A stretch of DNA of 64,000 nt, taken from NCBI GenBank assembly GCA_964490705.1, contig CAZBCG010000002.1:186001-250000 (forward strand), read 5' to 3'. Of the stretch, positions 61,921 through 64,000 are shown piece by piece. The notes beneath the pieces are model-generated. The model saw nothing but the letters and a program-made list of their open reading frames with translations. It was not told the DNA's origin and made no database searches. Position 1 is the stretch's first letter. Each line of letters opens with the position of its first letter. This DNA is from Fodinibius sp964490705 (GTDB lineage Bacteria > Bacteroidota > Rhodothermia > Balneolales > Balneolaceae). Made by a program: the position numbers and the translations under genes.

Positions 61921-62370
61921 CTACTGCAGAATTTTTCTCAATTCATCTAGATCCTTGTCCAGTAGCTTCTGTTCAAGTTCAGCAATTTTTTGCTGGATAT
62001 CCAACGGCACGGCGGCATCCTCATTGTCAAGTGCCGTTTTATAGAGCATCAGTGCCTGCAAGTATGACTTTTTTGATTGGCTAAATTGCTGCTCCTGCAA
62101 GATCTCTCCCTCTTGAAACAGAAGATCAGCTACTGCCAACGCCAGTTCATCCTGAAATTTTTCATCCTGAAAGAATATTTCTTGAGTTTCTGGCAAGGTA
62201 AGCTCGTTAAATTCTTTGGGATGATCTTTCGTCAGCCGTTGAAAAGCATTATGGATATCCTGAACCGCCTCTTTGGGTTTATTCTGATTCTTTTTAAAGA
62301 TAATCTGCTGCAGCAGTTGTGTGAGATGCTGTACCTGCCGCATCAGAAAATCCTGTTCAAAGAGTGCCAT
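61921..62370 (-). CDS. Small helical protein, possibly DUF6483-like
   Basis: A 149-residue, mostly alpha-helical, acidic and Gln-rich protein. The start MALFEQDFLMRQVQHLTQLLQQIIF resembles a small uncharacterized family with the start F-x-x-D-Y-L-M-R. The middle is TPR-like in its repeat of Ala/Leu pairs (LYKTALDNEDAAVPLDIQQKI). It lies 19 bases downstream of purE on the same strand. No function can be assigned. Confidence 0.6.
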   Translation of the reverse strand: MALFEQDFLMRQVQHLTQLLQQIIFKKNQNKPKEAVQDIHNAFQRLTKDHPKEFNELTLPETQEIFFQDEKFQDELALAVADLLFQEGEILQEQQFSQSKKSYLQALMLYKTALDNEDAAVPLDIQQKIAELEQKLLDKDLDELRKILQ

Positions 62371-62389
62371 TTGCTAAATTAATTAGCTG

Positions 62390-62881
62390 TCAGCTAAGGT
62401 TTTTTGTTTTCTCTCGGGATTCCTGAGCCATCTGCTCGTGATATTGTTCCAGCTTGCTCGCTAAATTATTATCCTCAGTGCTAAGCATTCGGATGGCCAA
62501 AAGTGCAGCATTGCCGGCCTTGCCAATGGCTACCGTAGCTACGGGCACACCCGGCGGCATTTGAACAATGGAGTAGAGGCTGTCGAGTCCGCTGAGCGTA
62601 CTTGTTTTTACAGGGACGCCAATCACAGGCAGGGTCGTGTGAGCGGCCGTCATACCGGGCAGATGGGCTGCGCCGCCCGCTCCCGCGATAATCACTTTGA
62701 TGCCTCGTTCTCGGGCTTCTTTGCCATATGTTGCCATATCATCGGGGGTGCGGTGGGCCGAAACGACTTTTTTTTCGTAGGGTATGTCAAATTCATCCAA
62801 AATATCACAAGCGGCTTTCATGGTAGGCCAGTCACTGTCGCTGCCCATGATTACGCCTACTTGTGGCTGTTCATTACTCAT
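62390..62881 (-). CDS. purE: N5-carboxyaminoimidazole ribonucleotide mutase
   Basis: It converts N5-CAIR to CAIR in purine synthesis, 163 residues. Motifs: GVIMGSDSDWPTM (substrate loop), KKVVSAHRTPDDM (His) and IIAGAGGAAHLPGM. It is the class I type that works with PurK, whose gene lies upstream on the same strand. Confidence 0.96.
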   Translation of the reverse strand: MSNEQPQVGVIMGSDSDWPTMKAACDILDEFDIPYEKKVVSAHRTPDDMATYGKEARERGIKVIIAGAGGAAHLPGMTAAHTTLPVIGVPVKTSTLSGLDSLYSIVQMPPGVPVATVAIGKAGNAALLAIRMLSTEDNNLASKLEQYHEQMAQESREKTKNLS

Positions 62882-62921
62882 ATTATTAAGGAATTTATTC
62901 TGAGTTGTTGAAAAGGAATAT

Positions 62922-62957
62922 AGAATTCTGAATCCAGAATTCTGAATCCAGAATGAG
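62922..62957. repeat. 14-base tandem repeat between purK and purE
   Basis: AGAATTCTGAATCC occurs twice in tandem (62922-62935, 62936-62949), then a partial third copy starts (AGAATGAG). AGAATTCT within the unit is itself palindromic. Confidence 0.8.
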
Positions 62958-62970
62958 ACGAACTGTAGTT

Positions 62971-64000
62971 TTAAATTTTAATGTCTTCAGTTACAGTTTG
63001 GGCTTTTCGATACGTTTCCTCCATGTCATCATCCAAGAGCGTGTAGTGTGCCATTTTTCGGCCCGGGCGACTGTCCAGCTTGCCATACACGTGCAGGTGT
63101 CCATCTGAGGTGGTCAACGCATCGCGAGCGTGATCAACTTGAGCATCTCGTTCATCGGTACCCAGTAGATTTATCATGGCCACGGCGGGAGCACGAAGTT
63201 TGGTTGATCCCAGCGGAAGCCCCATTACGGCACGCACGTGATTTTCGAATTGGGACGTCACGCAGCCCTCAATGGTATAATGTCCTGAATTATGGGGACG
63301 CGGAGCTGATTCATTAAGCAGCAGTTCACCATTGGATTTCAAGAAAAATTCATAGGCAAAAATGCCTTTTCCGTTAATCGCTTCCGTTGCTTTGACGGCT
63401 AATTTCTGTGCTTTTTGTTGGATGGATTCACCCACCGGAGCCGGAGATTTAACGGCTACACAGATATGATTTTCCTGCACGGTTTCGCAGCAGGGATAGA
63501 CGACATGTCCCGTTTCATTTCGCGCTACTTGTACTGCCAGCTCATGCGTAAAATCCACAAATGCTTCGGCGATGATATCACGTCCGCTGTTTCCGCCCAG
63601 ATTTTCATATGCAATGACTGCTTCGTCAATATCGCTGACCGTTTCATTGCCATAGCCGTCATAACCGCCTTTGGATGATTTTAGCAGATACGGCCAGCCG
63701 TGCTTTTCGCCGAATGTTTCAAGTGCTTCTTCGTCTTCAATTAGGGAATAGGGGGTTACGGGAATTCCGGCATTTTCGAACGTCTGCTTTTCGATCAGCT
63801 TGTTTTCTATGAGCGCAAAACTATCCGGAGAGGGATAAATGGGGGTTCTGCTATTTTCTTGTGCTGATTTGAGGATTTTGGAGCTGATAAATTCGTTTTC
63901 CAGCGTGAGGACATCACATGTTTTGGCGAATGCAGTGAGATCTTCAGCCGATTCAAAAGAGCCTGTGTGAGAGTGGGGCGTCATAAATTGGACGGGCTCA
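62971..64000 (-). CDS. purK: N5-carboxyaminoimidazole ribonucleotide synthase (5' end outside window)
   Basis: An ATP-grasp enzyme that makes N5-CAIR from AIR, ATP and bicarbonate. The visible part has at least 343 residues. The frame is open to the window edge (the residues before the internal ATG at 63984 are EPVQF), so the N-terminal Rossmann strand (usually about 50 residues) lies outside. Motifs seen: FGEKHGWPYLLKSSKGGYDGYG, EAFVDFTHELAVQVAR, LLNESAPRPHNSGHYTIEGC and, at the end, GRKMAHYTL. It forms an operon with purE. Confidence 0.95.
   Translation of the reverse strand, partial: EPVQFMTPHSHTGSFESAEDLTAFAKTCDVLTLENEFISSKILKSAQENSRTPIYPSPDSFALIENKLIEKQTFENAGIPVTPYSLIEDEEALETFGEKHGWPYLLKSSKGGYDGYGNETVSDIDEAVIAYENLGGNSGRDIIAEAFVDFTHELAVQVARNETGHVVYPCCETVQENHICVAVKSPAPVGESIQQKAQKLAVKATEAINGKGIFAYEFFLKSNGELLLNESAPRPHNSGHYTIEGCVTSQFENHVRAVMGLPLGSTKLRAPAVAMINLLGTDERDAQVDHARDALTTSDGHLHVYGKLDSRPGRKMAHYTLLDDDMEETYRKAQTVTEDIKI

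Noticed and set aside
1..64000. CRISPR arrays, IS elements, prophage genes, rRNA or tRNA
   Set aside because: No regularly spaced repeats, transposase or integrase motifs, or tRNA-like cloverleaf or CCA ends were found on reading the gaps by eye. A short ncRNA could still be missed.

Overview
The window looks like a chromosome segment from a member of the Bacteroidota/Balneolota/Rhodothermota group, most likely a Balneolaceae-type bacterium. This is an inference from gene content: PorV/PorQ-family outer-membrane proteins, a FlgD-like C-terminal domain on a secreted protein, a DUF4837 lipoprotein, BshC (bacillithiol), MtaB, a NuoA-H block without NuoI-N, and acidic proteins. No rRNA, tRNA, CRISPR array, insertion sequence or phage gene was seen.

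Bases 1-17959 form an exopolysaccharide locus. It encodes a Wzz-type co-polymerase, a CpsD-like P-loop protein, a Wzy-type polymerase and a Wzx-type flippase. It also has three GT-B or GT26 glycosyltransferases, a processive-type GT2 synthase, a lipoprotein GH9 glucanase, a polysaccharide deacetylase, a CelD/FemAB-like acyltransferase, two tandem ATP-grasp ligases and a methyltransferase. Five transcription units are visible. Each is preceded, 40-61 bases before its start codon, by a -24/-12 element TGGCAC-N5-TTG(T/A), the signature of a sigma-54 promoter. I found the motif in no other intergenic position.

Bases 17961-23037 (minus strand) carry dnaB, a family-4-like uracil-DNA glycosylase that lacks the usual iron-sulfur cysteines, mtaB and a methyltransferase. 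Bases 23149-30615 (minus) carry nuoA-nuoH of respiratory complex I, ending at a strong terminator; nuoI-N must lie elsewhere. Bases 30838-43116 hold housekeeping genes: an Mth938-like protein, a bifunctional nuclease, bshC, 5-formyl-THF cyclo-ligase, a PspC protein, tmk, a START-like protein, aroE, pgeF, a histone-deacetylase-like hydrolase, dxr, rseP, psd and pssA. Bases 43331-46803 (minus) encode two PorV/PorQ-like barrels and a secreted beta-propeller protein.

Bases 46897-55205 form a complete tryptophan locus in the order trpL-trpE-trpS-trpG-trpD-trpC-trpF-trpB-trpA. It is headed by a ribosome-mediated attenuator: a 25-residue leader peptide with three consecutive Trp codons, a 1:2 hairpin, a 2:3 antiterminator and a 3:4 terminator. 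The Trp-tRNA ligase gene lies inside the regulated unit. A DUF4837 lipoprotein and the biotin genes bioF-H-C-D-A follow (55227-61068). The window closes with a minus-strand group: a TfoX-like protein, a bPH2 protein, a helical protein, purE and a 5'-truncated purK.

The intergenic spaces, above all inside the trp-bio region, hold several families of short palindromic or interspersed repeats (20665, 47059, 48569, 49692, 52996, 54337, 59036) and an unusual 22-bp perfect inverted repeat at 35657-35717.
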